Below are positions 5,033-5,837 of a DNA stretch of 5,837 nucleotides, piece after piece. Below the pieces are notes generated by a model. That model saw nothing but the letters and a program-made list of their open reading frames with translations, made no database searches and was not told the origin of the DNA. How positions within the stretch are numbered: the stretch's first letter is position 1; every line of letters starts with the position of its first letter. Source of the stretch: an uncultured Bacteriovorax sp. (GTDB lineage: Bacteria > Bdellovibrionota > Bacteriovoracia > Bacteriovoracales > Bacteriovoracaceae); contig CAMLRB010000218.1 of the NCBI GenBank assembly GCA_946482295.1, forward strand, positions 1 to 5,837. Direction: 5' to 3'. The translations under genes were made by a program, and so were the position numbers.

Positions 5033-5152
5033 TCATTTCCAATAAAATTTTACAGATACATATATTATTGAAATAATCACAGCTACTGCGACTAGAATGA
5101 AATAACCGAATCCATCTAATAAATTCCAAACTTTTGTTAAAAGATTTCTCAT
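5033..5152 (-). CDS. 39-aa single-helix membrane protein, candidate immunity peptide of the rhs tip
   Basis: An ATG at 5152 begins 2 bp after the rhs stop codon and reads 39 codons to TGA at 5033. The peptide starts MRNLLTKVWNLLDGFG, followed by one strong membrane helix (about residues 17-35, YFILVAVAVIISIIYVSVK) and the end FYWK. The positive N-terminus and the lysines at the end of the helix suit an inner-membrane protein. Translation is probably coupled to rhs, as no separate strong ribosome binding site is visible; the rhs codons for PRG are purine-rich (AGAGG on the minus strand, 15-20 nt upstream). The terminator 40 bp downstream closes the unit. Position immediately after an Rhs toxin tip is where the immunity gene is normally found, and a membrane immunity protein would imply a membrane- or periplasm-acting toxin. 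No homology is recognised. Confidence 0.6.
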   Translation of the reverse strand: MRNLLTKVWNLLDGFGYFILVAVAVIISIIYVSVKFYWK

Positions 5153-5154
5153 TT

Positions 5155-5837
5155 TTATAACATACCTCTTGGGTCAGGTGGAAAACTTTTATTATTCAAC
5201 AAGCTATCCAGCAAACTATTAAAGTCATTAAATAAATAACCTTCTTGTCTATTTAAACTATCAATTTCTTCTTTGAGACTTTTGTAATGACTCAGATCTT
5301 CAACCCCGCACGAAACTTTTCGACGGTCTGAGAATTGCTTCATTAACTCTTCTTTCCGTGCCGTGATTTGATCTAATCTATGATTCAAATACATTAGTCT
5401 CATTAAGAAAGTTGGCTCGCCTGGGGGTTTAGGAAAATTAGGAGGAATTATAAACCTATAACCCCACCCCCAAAGTCCTAAAGGATCAATTTTATTTGTC
5501 GGTGAATTTTCAACATATCTATATAGGTTTGTATCTTCTCCAGAGAATCCAATTGGATCTTCAGAAATAAATCTTCCTATAGATGGATCATAATATCTCG
5601 CTCGATAATAATACAACCCAGTTTCAAAATCCCACTCTCTCCCAGTATACCCAATAGAATCATGACTCTCAAGCGCATTATCTTTCGTACTCACTGGTGA
5701 ATCCGCTAACGTTAAACCAAAAGCTGAATATTTAAAAAAACTTCTTACTGACCCTTGAGAATCCGTAGTCGATCGAATCGAACCTAAACCATCCGTATGA
5801 TAATAATAAGGACTCCCACTTCTAATTACTTCTAGAG
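5155..5837 (-). CDS. Rhs-family protein, C-terminal end (RHS core plus variable tip; 5' end outside window)
   Basis: The frame is open from the right edge to TAA at 5155, giving the last 226 residues of a larger protein; the GTG at 5694 is internal, not the start. The first part is a classic RHS-repeat-associated core: YYYHTDGLGSIRSTTDSQG, KYSAFG, then YTGREWDFETGLYYYRARYY, DPSIGRFISEDPIGF, NLYRYVENSPTNKIDPLGL. In Rhs and teneurin-like proteins this core closes a hollow shell around the toxin and marks the cut before the variable tip. The tip here is the last 105 residues: Pro-rich at first (IIPPNFPKPPGEP), then long charged helices that may be coiled coil (about tip residues 22-90), ending FPPDPRGML. 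I see no known nuclease or other catalytic motif, so the toxic activity, if any, is unknown. A 39-aa membrane ORF follows 2 bp downstream. Confidence 0.93.
   Translation of the reverse strand, partial: LEVIRSGSPYYYHTDGLGSIRSTTDSQGSVRSFFKYSAFGLTLADSPVSTKDNALESHDSIGYTGREWDFETGLYYYRARYYDPSIGRFISEDPIGFSGEDTNLYRYVENSPTNKIDPLGLWGWGYRFIIPPNFPKPPGEPTFLMRLMYLNHRLDQITARKEELMKQFSDRRKVSCGVEDLSHYKSLKEEIDSLNRQEGYLFNDFNSLLDSLLNNKSFPPDPRGML

Noticed and set aside
4887..5129. 80-codon minus-strand frame
   Set aside because: It covers the terminator and overlaps the 39-aa ORF in another frame; the 39-aa ORF has better position and composition.
5155..5694. Separate gene starting at the GTG at 5694
   Set aside because: The frame stays open to the window edge and the upstream residues carry the expected RHS core (YYYHTDGLGSIR), so this GTG is internal.

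Overview
This is an AT-rich bacterial accessory region in which nearly every gene lies on the minus strand. The organism is not certain. TTG start codons behind strong ribosome binding sites, low GC, a secreted gene of an unrecognised type, an Rhs-family gene with small downstream ORFs and an IS30-type insertion sequence together suggest a spirochaete such as Leptospira. This is an inference at low to moderate confidence, because no rRNA or housekeeping gene is present to anchor it.

Layout, left to right. Positions 1-545 hold the 5' part of a secreted protein gene (minus strand, running off the left edge). Positions 546-928 have no convincing gene but contain a nested inverted repeat. From 929 to 3787 there is an array of small minus-strand genes: a 126-aa soluble protein placed directly after the stop codon of an orphan polymorphic-toxin tail, a 143-aa two-helix membrane protein with a possible PH-like domain, a 155-aa secreted protein, an 81-aa membrane protein, and a 96-aa membrane protein ending in a zinc ribbon. 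These genes are punctuated by copies of one hairpin-forming repeat: two long copies (1500-1763, 3219-3486), one short copy (2238-2318) and a fragment (3803-3836). A complete-looking IS30-family element (3852-4853, plus strand, 14-bp perfect terminal inverted repeats) lies beside that fragment, and a decayed piece of the repeat follows its right end. Beyond it are a strong stem-loop terminator, a 39-aa single-helix membrane ORF, and the 3' end of an rhs gene that enters from the right edge.

How it fits together (inference). The rhs gene reads leftward and encodes the conserved RHS core followed by a 105-residue variable tip. The 39-aa membrane ORF starts 2 bp after its stop, the usual place for an immunity gene. 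The array further left has the form of a graveyard or reserve of toxin tips and immunity genes: one toxin tail is still recognisable, is cut off exactly where a hairpin repeat begins, and is followed immediately by its probable immunity gene. The repeats mark most module boundaries and show signs of recombination, so they may be the agents by which modules are exchanged. The IS30 element now separates the array from the rhs gene.
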